Source of the DNA: DATAZK01 sp965199805
Lineage (GTDB): Bacteria > Actinomycetota > Actinomycetes > Frankiales > Frankiaceae
NCBI GenBank assembly: GCA_965199805.1
Contig: CBDATO010000001.1
Span: forward strand, 2,666,001 to 2,730,000
Direction of reading: 5' to 3'
Length of the DNA: 64,000 nt
The notes beneath the pieces were generated by a model. That model saw only the letters and a list, made by a program, of their open reading frames with translations. It was not told the origin of the DNA and did not search any database. A program made the translations under genes and the position numbers. Shown here in pieces: positions 33,361 to 41,668 of this stretch (positions are counted from its first letter, which is position 1; each line of letters starts with the position of its first letter).

Positions 33361-34317
33361 ATGTGGATCGGTGCCCGTCCCCGGATCGCCCTGCCGTCGG
33401 TGCTGCTGGCGGCCACGGCCCTGCTCGCGGCCTGCGGCTCGAGTAGCTCCGACTCCGGTGCGGCGACCCCGTCCACCCCGGCGGCGACGCTGCCCGCGAC
33501 CCCCGGTGACGGCAAGGTCTTCTACGTCTCGATCGGCGACTCGTACGCGGCCGGTTACCAGCCGACGGCCACCGGTAAAGAGGGCACGACCTCGACGGCC
33601 GGGTTCGCGTACCAGCTGGCCGACAAGGCGAAGCTCGGCGGCAAGGGGCTGACCCTGGTCAACTTCGCCTGCTCCGGCGCGACCACCACGTCGCTGGTGA
33701 CGGAGAAGGGCTGCGGCCCCGGTCGGCTCGGCCCCGGCGCGGTCAACTATCCCGACCAGACGCAGGCCGCCGCCGCGATCGCCTTCGTGAAGCAGCACGC
33801 CGCGCAGGTCGGCCTCGTCACCATCTCGATCAGCGGCAACGACGTCACGTCCTGCGCCGACGCGGCCCCGTCCGAAGTCGCGTCGTGCATCAGCACCGCG
33901 CTGGTCAAGGTCAAGACCAACATCGGCCCGATGCTCACCCAGCTGCGGCAGGCGGCCGGGCCGTCCACGAAGATCGTCGGGCTGACCTACCCCGACGTCG
34001 TGCTCGGCAAGTACGTCTCGGGCGAGGCGGCGGACAAGTCGCTCGCCGCGCTGTCGGTGACGGCCTTCCGCAGCCTGATCAACCCGGCGCTCAAGGCCGA
34101 GTACGCGACGGTGAACGCCACGTTCGTCGACGTCACGGCCGCGACGGGGGCGTACACACCGTTCACGCAGACCACGACCCAGGCGCCGTACGGCACGGTT
34201 CCGGTCGCCGTGGCGAAGGTCTGCCAGCTCACCTGGTTCTGCCAGTTCGAGAACATCCACCCGCGCGCCGACGGCTACGCGGTCATCGCCGACCTCGTCG
34301 CGAAGGCCATCGCGTGA
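33361..34317 (+). CDS. SGNH/GDSL-type esterase, putative lipoprotein
   Basis: The 318-residue protein has a lipoprotein signal (LAATALLAACGSSS, lipobox LAAC near residue 21), a Ser/Thr/Pro-rich linker and a GDSL hydrolase domain: block I IGDSYAAGYQP, block II CSGA, block III SISGNDVTSC, and block V ENIHPRADGYAVIADLV with the catalytic His. The usual Asp of the D-x-x-H element is Glu/Asn here. It should be an extracellular, membrane-anchored lipase or esterase with several Cys that may form disulfides, like Streptomyces lipases. Confidence 0.9.
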   Translation: MWIGARPRIALPSVLLAATALLAACGSSSSDSGAATPSTPAATLPATPGDGKVFYVSIGDSYAAGYQPTATGKEGTTSTAGFAYQLADKAKLGGKGLTLVNFACSGATTTSLVTEKGCGPGRLGPGAVNYPDQTQAAAAIAFVKQHAAQVGLVTISISGNDVTSCADAAPSEVASCISTALVKVKTNIGPMLTQLRQAAGPSTKIVGLTYPDVVLGKYVSGEAADKSLAALSVTAFRSLINPALKAEYATVNATFVDVTAATGAYTPFTQTTTQAPYGTVPVAVAKVCQLTWFCQFENIHPRADGYAVIADLVAKAIA

Positions 34318-34376
34318 CCGCCGCGTGACCGCCGCCTGACCGAGCCGGGGGATAGTTGTATCGCGCACGTAGTTAG

Positions 34377-35222
34377 ATGACGGACATGCCTGCTGCCCGG
34401 TTCACCGACCGCGTCGCACTGGTCACCGGCGCCGGCGCCGGGGTCGGCAGGGCGGTCGCCCAGCGGCTCGCCGCCGAAGGCGCCCGGGTCGCGGTGCTCG
34501 ACATCCGCGCCGACGCGGCCCACGAGACGGCCGAGCTGGTCCGGCAGACGGGGGTCGACGCGCTGGCGGTGGTGGCCGACGTCTCGGACGAGGCGTCGCT
34601 GCGGGCGGCCTTCGACGCGGCGGTCTCGCACTTCGGGCGCCTCGACGTGCTGCACAACAATGCAGCTGCGCTGGGCCCCGACGTCTTCGGGCGCGACGTC
34701 GACCTGCTGGAGCTCGACGTCGAGGTGTGGGACCGCACGATGGCGGTCAACGCGCGCGGCGTCATGCTCGGCTGCAAGCTCGCGGTGCCGGCGATGCGGG
34801 CGGCCGGCGGCGGGGCGATCGTCAACACGTCGTCGCTGTCAGGCCTGGTCGGCGATGCCAACCGCGCCGCGTACGGCAGCTCCAAGGGTGCGGTGCAGTC
34901 GCTCACCCGCTATGTCGCCACCATGTACGGCGCCGACGGCATCCGGTGCAACGCCGTCGCCCCCGCGCTGATCCTCACCGACATCGCCTACCGGCAGATG
35001 ACGGAGCAGGCCATGGCCCGGCTCGCGGCCGAGCGGGTACTGCCGGCCGCTACCAAGCCCGAGGACATCGCGGCCGTCGTCGCCTTCCTCGCCTCGGACG
35101 ACGCGGCGTCGATCACCGGGCAGACGCTGGTGGCCGACGGCGGCGCGCTGGCCCATCGTCCGCTGCACGCCATGAAGGCCTGGGAGGCGCAGCTCCTGAC
35201 CCGGCAGGCGCAGCCGGAGTGA
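34377..35222 (+). CDS. SDR family oxidoreductase
   Basis: The 281-residue protein has TGAGAGVGRAVAQRL (Rossmann), LDIRAD after strand 2 (Asp favours NAD), LHNNAAALG, the Ser in NTSSLSG and YGSSK with Tyr and Lys. C-terminal DDAASITGQTLVADGG is standard. Dehydrogenase of unknown alcohol or ketone. Its TGA overlaps the GTG start of an MFS transporter (GTGA), so enzyme and transporter are probably made together and may share a substrate. ATG 34386 is an alternative start. Confidence 0.9.
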   Translation: MTDMPAARFTDRVALVTGAGAGVGRAVAQRLAAEGARVAVLDIRADAAHETAELVRQTGVDALAVVADVSDEASLRAAFDAAVSHFGRLDVLHNNAAALGPDVFGRDVDLLELDVEVWDRTMAVNARGVMLGCKLAVPAMRAAGGGAIVNTSSLSGLVGDANRAAYGSSKGAVQSLTRYVATMYGADGIRCNAVAPALILTDIAYRQMTEQAMARLAAERVLPAATKPEDIAAVVAFLASDDAASITGQTLVADGGALAHRPLHAMKAWEAQLLTRQAQPE

Positions 35223-36685
35223 CCGTCACCGTCGACACCCCGGCCTCCCTCGCCGCCCCGCCGCAGACGGCACGGCACAGCTGGACCGTCTTCTCGGTCA
35301 CCGCGATCGGGGTGCTGCTGAGCGGGCTGAACGCCAGCACGCTCGACGTCGCCCTGCCCTCGGTGGTGCGGCACTTCGACGCCGGGGCCACGGCCGCGAC
35401 CTGGATCCTGCTGTCCTACCTGGTGATCAGCACGGTGCTGATCCTGCCCTTCGGCCGCCTTGCCGACATCGTGGGCCGGCGGAGGCTGTTCCTCGCCGGT
35501 ATCGCGCTGCTCACCGGGGCGAGCCTGCTGGCGGGCGCGGCGCCCAACGTCGGCATCCTCATCCTCGCCCGGGTGCTGCAGGCGATCGCGGCCGCGCTGC
35601 TGCAGGTCAACGTGACGGCCATCCTCACCGACGCGTTCCCCGTCTCCAAGCTCAGCCTCGCGCTCGGCCTGAACGTCACCATCGCGGGCGTCGGGCTGGT
35701 GGCCGGCCCCGCGCTCGGCGGCGTCCTCGTCGACGCGCTGAGCTGGCGGTGGGTCTTCTGGTTCAACGTGCCGTTCGGTGTGATCGGCCTGGTCTGGGGC
35801 GCCAAGACGCTCCGTGAGCTGCCACGCGCGAAAGTGCGCGAGTCCTTCGACGTGCTCGGGGCCGTGCTGGCGACCGTGGTGGTCGGGTCGGTCACCGCCG
35901 TCATCGCGCTCGGCGGCACCCAGGGCTGGATGACCCCGTCGGTGCTCGGGCTGGTCATCCTCTTCGTGCTCGGCCTGCCCGCGCTCATCGTCACGCAGGT
36001 GCGGCGCACACACCCGCTCATCGACCTCGGCCTGTTCCGCGACCGGGAGCGGGCGATCGCGTACGCGGTCACGTTCTCCATGGCGATGGCCCGCTTCGGC
36101 ATCGTGCTGCTCATGGCGCTCTACCTGCAGGCCGCCCACGGGTGGACGGCGGCGCGTACCGGGCTCGTGATCATGCCGGCGGCGCTCGGCATGATGGCCG
36201 CCGCTCCGATCGCCGCGCGGATGGCCCGGCACTACTCGGCGCGGGTGCTCTCCACCTTCGGGCTCGCCGTGACAGCCGCAGGGCTCGCCTACCTCGGCTT
36301 CGAGCTCGACCCGCAGATGGGCACCACCGAGATCGTGGTCGCGCTGGCCGTGATCGGCATCGGCTCCGGCGCCTGCATGACGCCCAACACCAGCTCGATC
36401 ATGGCGAGTGTCGCCCCCGACCGGCGCGGCATCGCCAATGCGATGCGCGCCATGCTGGCCAACACCGGCACCGTTGCCGGCACGGCGATCTGCCTGGCCA
36501 TCGTGACGGCCCCGCTGCTGCCGAAGGACAAGGCGGCCGCGTACGCGGGCAGGCTGTCGGAGCTGTCGGCCGAGACGCTGCCGACCTTCACCGACGGTTA
36601 CCACCGCGCGCTGCTGCTGCTCGCCGCCGTGACGGTGGTGGGAGCGGTGGCCTCGCTGCTGCGGAACCCACCGCCCACCGTCTGA
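35219..36685 (+). CDS. MFS transporter, DHA2 (14-TM) drug:H+ antiporter type
   Basis: The 488-residue protein has about 14 TM helices. It carries motif A as GRLADIVGRRRLFLAG near 81-96, motif C-like GPALGGVLVDALSWRWVFW near 160-178 and LNASTLDVALPSV in TM1, where the Asp is typical of DHA2 exporters. It is likely an efflux pump for a hydrophobic compound. Coupled to the upstream SDR by a 4-bp overlap and convergent with the VOC gene 4 bp away. Confidence 0.92.
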   Translation: MTVTVDTPASLAAPPQTARHSWTVFSVTAIGVLLSGLNASTLDVALPSVVRHFDAGATAATWILLSYLVISTVLILPFGRLADIVGRRRLFLAGIALLTGASLLAGAAPNVGILILARVLQAIAAALLQVNVTAILTDAFPVSKLSLALGLNVTIAGVGLVAGPALGGVLVDALSWRWVFWFNVPFGVIGLVWGAKTLRELPRAKVRESFDVLGAVLATVVVGSVTAVIALGGTQGWMTPSVLGLVILFVLGLPALIVTQVRRTHPLIDLGLFRDRERAIAYAVTFSMAMARFGIVLLMALYLQAAHGWTAARTGLVIMPAALGMMAAAPIAARMARHYSARVLSTFGLAVTAAGLAYLGFELDPQMGTTEIVVALAVIGIGSGACMTPNTSSIMASVAPDRRGIANAMRAMLANTGTVAGTAICLAIVTAPLLPKDKAAAYAGRLSELSAETLPTFTDGYHRALLLLAAVTVVGAVASLLRNPPPTV

Positions 36686-36689
36686 ACGG

Positions 36690-37091
36690 CTAGCTGCGGC
36701 GGGAGACGATCAGCTCGACGTTGATGCCGTTGGGGTCGGTGACGTGCACCGACGTGCCCTCGCCCGACTCGACCAGCCCGCCGTGCGCGATGCCGGCGGC
36801 GGTGAGGGTGTCGGCCCAGGTGCTGAGCTCGTCGACCGACCGCACCGAGAAGGCGAGGTGGTCGACCGGCGAGCCGGCGGGGGCGTCGGCCACGCGCGGC
36901 GACAGCACGATGGCGAACCGTCCGCCTGCGCCGCCCATCGCGATGTAGCCGGACTCGGCGGAGCCGGCGAACGGACGCAGGCCGAGCGTGGTCGCGTACC
37001 AGCGCTCGCTGGCCGAGAGGTCGTCGACCAGCAGCTGCATGTGCGAGAAGCCGGTGACCGGGCTCGCGTCGGTGAGCGTGGGGGCTGTCAC
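36690..37091 (-). CDS. VOC family protein
   Basis: The 133-residue protein has two glyoxalase modules: SHMQLLVDDLSASERWYATT and VDHLAFSVRSVDELSTWADTL, closing with DPNGINVELIVSRR where Glu is the probable metal ligand. The first-strand His and final Glu suggest an intact metal site. GTG 37091 overlaps the TGA of the FMN reductase gene upstream, so the two are one operon. Role may be in detoxification or ring cleavage. Confidence 0.87.
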   Translation of the reverse strand: MTAPTLTDASPVTGFSHMQLLVDDLSASERWYATTLGLRPFAGSAESGYIAMGGAGGRFAIVLSPRVADAPAGSPVDHLAFSVRSVDELSTWADTLTAAGIAHGGLVESGEGTSVHVTDPNGINVELIVSRRS

Positions 37092-37654
37092 GAGGTCGAT
37101 TGAACCCCGTGGGAGGCCGCTTCGGCCAGGGTGGTGAGCGCGTCGGCGATCGCGGCGCGCGTGTCGGCACCCGTGACCAGGCCGTTCTCGATCGCATTCC
37201 GGCCCACCGGAAGGCGTACGCAGGCCGCGTCGACCACCCAGGCGCCGGTGTACGTGAGCACGGTCCGCAGCTCGGCGTGGGCCCCGGCGGCGCCGGCCGG
37301 GGCGGTCGAGATGTTGAGCCAGCCGCACGGCTTGTCGGTCGTCTCGATGCCGCCGACCGTCCACTCCAGCAGATTCTTCAGCGCTCCGGGCAGCGCGCCG
37401 GCGTACTCGGGCGTGCTGAACAGCAGGGCGTCGGCCGCTGCGACGGCGGCACGCAAGGCAACCACCGGCTCGGGGAGCGGGTCACGGTCGCTGTCGTTGG
37501 TGTCGCGATCCGGGTCGAAGTACGGCAGCCCGTGCAGCCCGGCAAAGCGTGAGGTCGTGATGCCGGCGGGCGCCACCGCGGCCGCCGTAGCAAGCGCCGC
37601 CGCGTTGGACGAGCCCTGGCGGACGCTGCCGCAGATCAGCAGTACGGAGACCAC
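37088..37654 (-). CDS. NADPH-dependent FMN reductase family protein
   Basis: The 188-residue flavodoxin-fold protein has the phosphate-binding loop GSVRQGSSN near 9-17 and TPEYAGALPGALKNLLEW near 81-98, both diagnostic. It reduces FMN or quinone-like substrates with NADPH and could feed reduced flavin to the flavin-dependent monooxygenases encoded in this window. ATG or GTG start at 37654; 3 bp separate its start from the upstream GH3 lipoprotein stop, consistent with one operon from 39991 down. Confidence 0.9.
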   Translation of the reverse strand: MVSVLLICGSVRQGSSNAAALATAAAVAPAGITTSRFAGLHGLPYFDPDRDTNDSDRDPLPEPVVALRAAVAAADALLFSTPEYAGALPGALKNLLEWTVGGIETTDKPCGWLNISTAPAGAAGAHAELRTVLTYTGAWVVDAACVRLPVGRNAIENGLVTGADTRAAIADALTTLAEAASHGVQSTS

Positions 37655-37657
37655 GGC

Positions 37658-38818
37658 TCAGGCCCGGATGAGGCCGCGGGCCTGCTTGGCCACAAGGACT
37701 CGGAGCGCGGCGCGGTCGAGGATCGCGCGGAACTCGGGGTTGGCCCGGGCGTACGCGAGGACGGTGTCGTACATGCTCGGCACGACCGACGGGTCGACGG
37801 TGAGCAGGATGTCGCCGCCCGAGGCGAAGAACTGCAGGGCGCGGCTGGCCGGCGTCCACTGCCTTACCTGGGCGGCGCCGCCGAGGTCGTCGCTGATCAC
37901 GACGCCGCGGAAAGCGAGGTCGCCGCGGAGCAGGCGGGTGATGATCGTGGGGGAGAAGGCCGCCGGGTTGGCCGGGTCGAGCTGCCGGTAGTACGCCGTC
38001 GACATCATCACGAACTGCGCGCCGCTCGCTATGCCCGCCGCGAACGGGGCGAGGTACGGGTCGCGGCGGCCGGTGACGTAGTCGGTCACGCCTGCGCTGG
38101 TGTCGGTGTTCGCGTCGACCCGGCCGAGCCCGGGGAAGTGCTTGATCGTCGCGACGACGTCGGCGCCCTGCAGCCCGCGGACCACCGCCGACCCGTGAGC
38201 GGCGACGGTCTGCGGCGTGAAGCCGAATTCACGCTGATACGCCCCGATGGGCGGGTTGTACGTACTCGGTGACGGCACCGTGTCGAGGACGGGTCCGAGG
38301 TCGACGTTGATGCCGGCGGCCCGCAGCTGCCGGCCCCAGGCGCCCGCGTACGCACCCAGCAGGCCGGTGCCGAGGCTGCCCTGCGCGAGCGCGGTGGGGA
38401 TCGCGGAGACCCCCGGCCCGTTCAGCACCTGTACGTAGCCGCCCTCCTGGTCGGTAGCGACGAATAGCGGCACCCCGGCGGTGGCGGCATTCGTGGTGGC
38501 GAGCTGCAGGCGGTTGGTGACGGCCGCCGTCGGCCCGATCCCGGCGTAGGTGCGGCCGGTGAGCACGACGTTGCCGATGTGACGGGTCGCGATCTGCCCC
38601 GCGACCACCGGATCGGCGTAGGTGGCAGGGGTGCCGACCATGAAGAGCTGGCCGATGCGCTGCTCGAGCGTCATCCGGGCGAAGACCCCCCTCGCGCCAC
38701 CGCTCGGCACCGGCACGCAGGAGGCGACCAGCGCCAGCAGGGCGGCACAGACGGTCAGGGCGGCGAGCGTTCGCCGGCGTGCGGACGTCGGGCGGAGCGG
38801 CTTCGGCACACCCAGCAC
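37658..38818 (-). CDS. Glycoside hydrolase family 3 lipoprotein, LpqI-like
   Basis: The 386-residue protein has a lipoprotein signal (LALVASC, lipobox near residue 34) and a GH3 beta-N-acetylglucosaminidase domain with TDQEGGYVQ, KHFPGLGRVDANTD and VVISDDLGG with the Asp nucleophile. The usual D-S-H element that supplies the acid/base His is NTDT here, as in mycobacterial LpqI-like proteins by recollection. Expected role is peptidoglycan turnover at the outer face of the membrane. GTG start directly abuts the stop of the upstream oxidase gene. Confidence 0.88.
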   Translation of the reverse strand: MLGVPKPLRPTSARRRTLAALTVCAALLALVASCVPVPSGGARGVFARMTLEQRIGQLFMVGTPATYADPVVAGQIATRHIGNVVLTGRTYAGIGPTAAVTNRLQLATTNAATAGVPLFVATDQEGGYVQVLNGPGVSAIPTALAQGSLGTGLLGAYAGAWGRQLRAAGINVDLGPVLDTVPSPSTYNPPIGAYQREFGFTPQTVAAHGSAVVRGLQGADVVATIKHFPGLGRVDANTDTSAGVTDYVTGRRDPYLAPFAAGIASGAQFVMMSTAYYRQLDPANPAAFSPTIITRLLRGDLAFRGVVISDDLGGAAQVRQWTPASRALQFFASGGDILLTVDPSVVPSMYDTVLAYARANPEFRAILDRAALRVLVAKQARGLIRA

Positions 38819-39991
38819 TCAACACGAAGCGTGACGAATGACCGATCCGGGGCCGAGCTCGGCGGCCGACGCGTGTCCCGAGAGGCCGACCTGCAGGTCG
38901 AAGTCGGCGAGCAGCCCGCGCAGCACGTGGTGCACCCCGTCCTCGCCGCCGAGCGCCAGACCGTGCACGTACGGCCGGCCGACCAGGACCGCAGCGGCCC
39001 CGATGGCGAGGGCCTTCACGATGTCGGCGCCGGTACGCACCCCGCTGTCGAACAGCACGGGGAGCTCGCCGGCGGCCGCGAGCACACCGGGCAGGGCGTC
39101 GAGCGCACCGAGGGCGCCGTCGACCTGTCGGCCGCCGTGATTGCTGCAGATGATCCCCTGCACGCCGCTGTCGACCGCGCGGCGGGCGTCGTCGGGGTGC
39201 TGGATGCCCTTGAGCACGATGGGCAGGTCGGTGACGGAGCGCAGCCAGGCGAGGTCGTCCCAGTTGAGCATCGGGTTGCCGAAGACCCGGACGAACTTGA
39301 GCACGGCCGCGTTGGGGTCGGTCGGGTCGAGGTCGGCGGTGAAGACGGGATCCGCCAGGTAATTGGCGATGCCGACCGAGTGCAGGAAGGGCAGGTAGCC
39401 GGTCTTCAGGTCGCGGGGCCGCCAGCCCAGCTGCCAGGTGTCGAGGGTCAGGACGAGCGCGGTGTAGCCGGCGGCCTCCGCCCGGCGCACGAAGGAGGCG
39501 GCGAGCTCACGGTCGGCGGGCCAGTAGAGCTGGAACCAGCGCGGCCCCTCGGCCGCCGCGGCCACGTCCTCGAGCGCCGTCGAGGCGGCGGTCGACACGA
39601 CGAAGGTGAGCCCGAGCCGGGCCGCCGCGCGGGCCACCGCGCGTTCCGCCTCGGCGTGCACGATCGACAGCACCCCGATCGGCGCGAGCAGGACGGGCGC
39701 CGGCATCGCGGTGCCGAGCACGGTCGTCGCGTGGCTGCGGGCGGCCGGCACCCCGCGGAGCATCCGCGGCACGATCTTCCAGGAGTCGAAAGCCGCCCGG
39801 TTGGCCGCATGGGTCGACTCGATGCCCGACCCGCCCTCGACGTAGCCGACAGCGACCTCGCTCATCGCCGTCAGCGCCGCGTCGCGGGTCGCGCGCCAGT
39901 CGAGCGGCAGCGGCGGGCGCCGACCGAACAGGCCGTTCAGGTAGATCTCGTTCTGAAAGTCGGCGAAGGGCGGCATCGCGGCGTCGGACAC
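38819..39991 (-). CDS. FMN-dependent alpha-hydroxy-acid oxidase (lactate 2-monooxygenase-like)
   Basis: The 390-residue TIM-barrel flavoenzyme contains LLAPIGVLSIVHAEAE, the FMN-binding strands and the catalytic His/Arg in CSNHGGRQVDGALG (near 283-296), with the phosphate loop DSGVRTGADIVKALAIGA. The N-terminal QNEIYLNGLFGRRP and overall length resemble lactate 2-monooxygenase more than glycolate oxidase. It oxidises L-lactate or another 2-hydroxy acid using oxygen. GTG start. It heads an apparent operon running to 36690. Confidence 0.9.
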   Translation of the reverse strand: MSDAAMPPFADFQNEIYLNGLFGRRPPLPLDWRATRDAALTAMSEVAVGYVEGGSGIESTHAANRAAFDSWKIVPRMLRGVPAARSHATTVLGTAMPAPVLLAPIGVLSIVHAEAERAVARAAARLGLTFVVSTAASTALEDVAAAAEGPRWFQLYWPADRELAASFVRRAEAAGYTALVLTLDTWQLGWRPRDLKTGYLPFLHSVGIANYLADPVFTADLDPTDPNAAVLKFVRVFGNPMLNWDDLAWLRSVTDLPIVLKGIQHPDDARRAVDSGVQGIICSNHGGRQVDGALGALDALPGVLAAAGELPVLFDSGVRTGADIVKALAIGAAAVLVGRPYVHGLALGGEDGVHHVLRGLLADFDLQVGLSGHASAAELGPGSVIRHASC

Positions 39992-40004
39992 GCGGCTCAG
40001 CCTG

Positions 40005-40279
40005 TCACCGGTTCAAGAGCTCGCGCAGGCGGAGGGCGTCACGCGGCGCCGCAGCCCCCGGGTCGTTGTTCGCGTACGCGTAGCCCTCCGCGAAGGCGGC
40101 GCGCAGCTCGGTGGCCCACCGCTGGAGCGCGTCGTCGCTGTACGCCCAGTCCGGGGAGCCGTGGTGCAGCCGCAGGTAGCCCCAGTCGGTGGTGGCCCAG
40201 AGCGGAGCTTCTCCGGGTAGAACGCGCCCCGCCAGTCGCGGTACTGCCAGCCCGAGGTGCCCACCCGCCATGCGGTCAC
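40005..40279 (-). pseudogene. DUF72 gene remnant with internal deletion
   Basis: From ATG 40279 the sequence encodes the DUF72 N-terminus VGTSGWQYRDWRGAFYPEKL. It then breaks off near 40200, and a second frame continues with DWGYLRLHHGSPDWAYSDD and AYANNDPGAAAPRDALRLRE to the stop at 40005-40007, which is the DUF72 C-terminus (YSDE..W...NND...A..A). About 150 central residues are gone and the frame is shifted, so this is a decayed gene. DUF72 proteins are normally about 240-280 residues. Confidence 0.8.
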
Positions 40280-40282
40280 GGC

Positions 40283-41098
40283 TCAGTCGGTCTCGATGTC
40301 GTCGAGCTCCCGCTCGCCGCGGCGGCGCATCCGTCCCGCGCCCGGCAGGCCGGCGAGCACCTGCCCGACCTCGACCATCATCGGCTCGAGCCGGTCGACC
40401 ACCTGACGCAGCTCCTGCACGTCCGGGATGGCGACCACCATCGACTGCAACGCCGGGACCACCTCGTTCGAGACCTGCGCCATCAGCTTGGGGGTCTGCT
40501 CCAGCGTGTCCGACAGGGCACCGGCGAAGCGCTCGGAAGCTTCCTCCGCCAGCGACTCGATGGACGCGAGCAGCGGGGTGGCCTTGTCGAGGGCGCGTAC
40601 GAGCCGCGGGTCCATCTCGGACGCCGCGTCGAGCAAAGGACGGAATTGCAGCAACGGCTCGACCAGGTCGGAGAGCTCGGTCAGCCGGACCAGACGGGGC
40701 ACCACCGACGGGTCGATCCGGGCCGCCTCGTGCAGCAGCGGAAGCAGCCCGTTGATCGGCGGCTCGACGTCGTCCAGCAGCCCGGTCGCGCGGGCCGTCA
40801 CCCCGCCGACGGCGGCGATGACCCGGTCGGCCGCCTGCCGGGCCTCGTCGCAGCGGGCGATGACGGCGTCCGCCGTCTGCACCGAGTGCTCGATCTGCGT
40901 GAGCACCCGGTCGACCCGCGCGACGAGCCGGACGGCCTCCGGCAGCAGCCGCCCGGCGTCCGCGAGCAGGCGTCCGGCCTCGGCGATCAGTGCCGGCGCC
41001 TCGCTGACCACCCGCTCCGACATGCGGACGGCACCGCTGACCACGCCCGCGACGCGTTCGGCGCCCGTCAGCGGATTGACCCAAGGCAAGGACGGCAT
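40283..41098 (-). CDS. Helical, coiled-coil-rich protein of unknown function
   Basis: The 271-residue product is almost wholly helical with heptad-like repeats of Leu/Val/Ala, for example LIAEAGRLLADAGRLLPEAVRLVARVD (first part) and later VVPALQSMVVAIPDVQELRQ, and a basic then acidic tail. There is no signal peptide or TM helix. The pattern resembles actinobacterial proteins with MCE-like helical tails or phasin-like helices, but no family is assigned. ATG 41098 starts it, divergent from the DUF6328 gene by 69 bp. Confidence 0.75.
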   Translation of the reverse strand: MPSLPWVNPLTGAERVAGVVSGAVRMSERVVSEAPALIAEAGRLLADAGRLLPEAVRLVARVDRVLTQIEHSVQTADAVIARCDEARQAADRVIAAVGGVTARATGLLDDVEPPINGLLPLLHEAARIDPSVVPRLVRLTELSDLVEPLLQFRPLLDAASEMDPRLVRALDKATPLLASIESLAEEASERFAGALSDTLEQTPKLMAQVSNEVVPALQSMVVAIPDVQELRQVVDRLEPMMVEVGQVLAGLPGAGRMRRRGERELDDIETD

Positions 41099-41167
41099 GA
41101 GCTTGGCTGTACCCAGGCAGCGACCGCGGAAGCGACGGACCCGCAGCGGCAGGGAGGAGGGACCCCC

Positions 41168-41668
41168 ATGGCAGGGCAGGAGGCGGCCGACACCTCGCGG
41201 CTGCGCAACGAGACGCCCACCGAGCAGCTGGACCGGCACTGGGCCGAGCTGCTGCAGGAGCTCCGGGTCACGCAGACGGGCGTGCAGCTGTTGACCGGAT
41301 TCCTGCTCAGCCTGCCGTTCCAGCAGCGCTTCACGACGCTCAATGACACGCAGGTCGGGATCTACCTGGCGGTCGTCTCGCTGTCGCTGCTGTCCACCGG
41401 GCTGCTGCTGGCGCCGGTCAGCATCCACCGCATCGTCTTCGGCCGGCACGAGCGTCGGGAGCTGGTGTCGGTGGCCGGCCGGCTCGCCCAGGCCGGCCTC
41501 CTGACGCTCGCCCTCGCCATCACCGGGGTGGCGCTGCTGATCTTCGACGTCACGGCCGGACCGGTCGCCGGCTACATCGTCGGCAGTGTCACCTTCGTCG
41601 GGCTGCTGCTGCTCTGGCTGGTGGCGCCCCTACGCCTGCGCAACCGCTCCCGGCGCCACCGGAGCTGA
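41168..41668 (+). CDS. DUF6328 family membrane protein
   Basis: The 166-residue protein has a cytoplasmic N-terminus with TPTEQLDRHWAELLQELRV and four TM helices (about 42-58, 68-88, 110-130, 137-155). The motif ELRVTQTGVQLLTGFLLSLP and FGRHERRELVSVAGR between TM2 and TM3 fit DUF6328, a common actinobacterial family of unknown function. GGGAGGAGGG about 6 nt before the ATG is a very strong ribosome binding site. Its stop touches the convergent SDR stop. Confidence 0.88.
   Translation: MAGQEAADTSRLRNETPTEQLDRHWAELLQELRVTQTGVQLLTGFLLSLPFQQRFTTLNDTQVGIYLAVVSLSLLSTGLLLAPVSIHRIVFGRHERRELVSVAGRLAQAGLLTLALAITGVALLIFDVTAGPVAGYIVGSVTFVGLLLLWLVAPLRLRNRSRRHRS

Noticed and set aside
38579..41668. Very long open frame (~1029 codons) on the plus strand across the GH3, oxidase and DUF72 region
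   Set aside because: It lies antisense to well-supported genes, is rich in Arg/His/Gln and Gly without domain structure, and its last part is simply the real DUF6328 gene beginning at 41168. Long antisense frames are expected at 70% GC.
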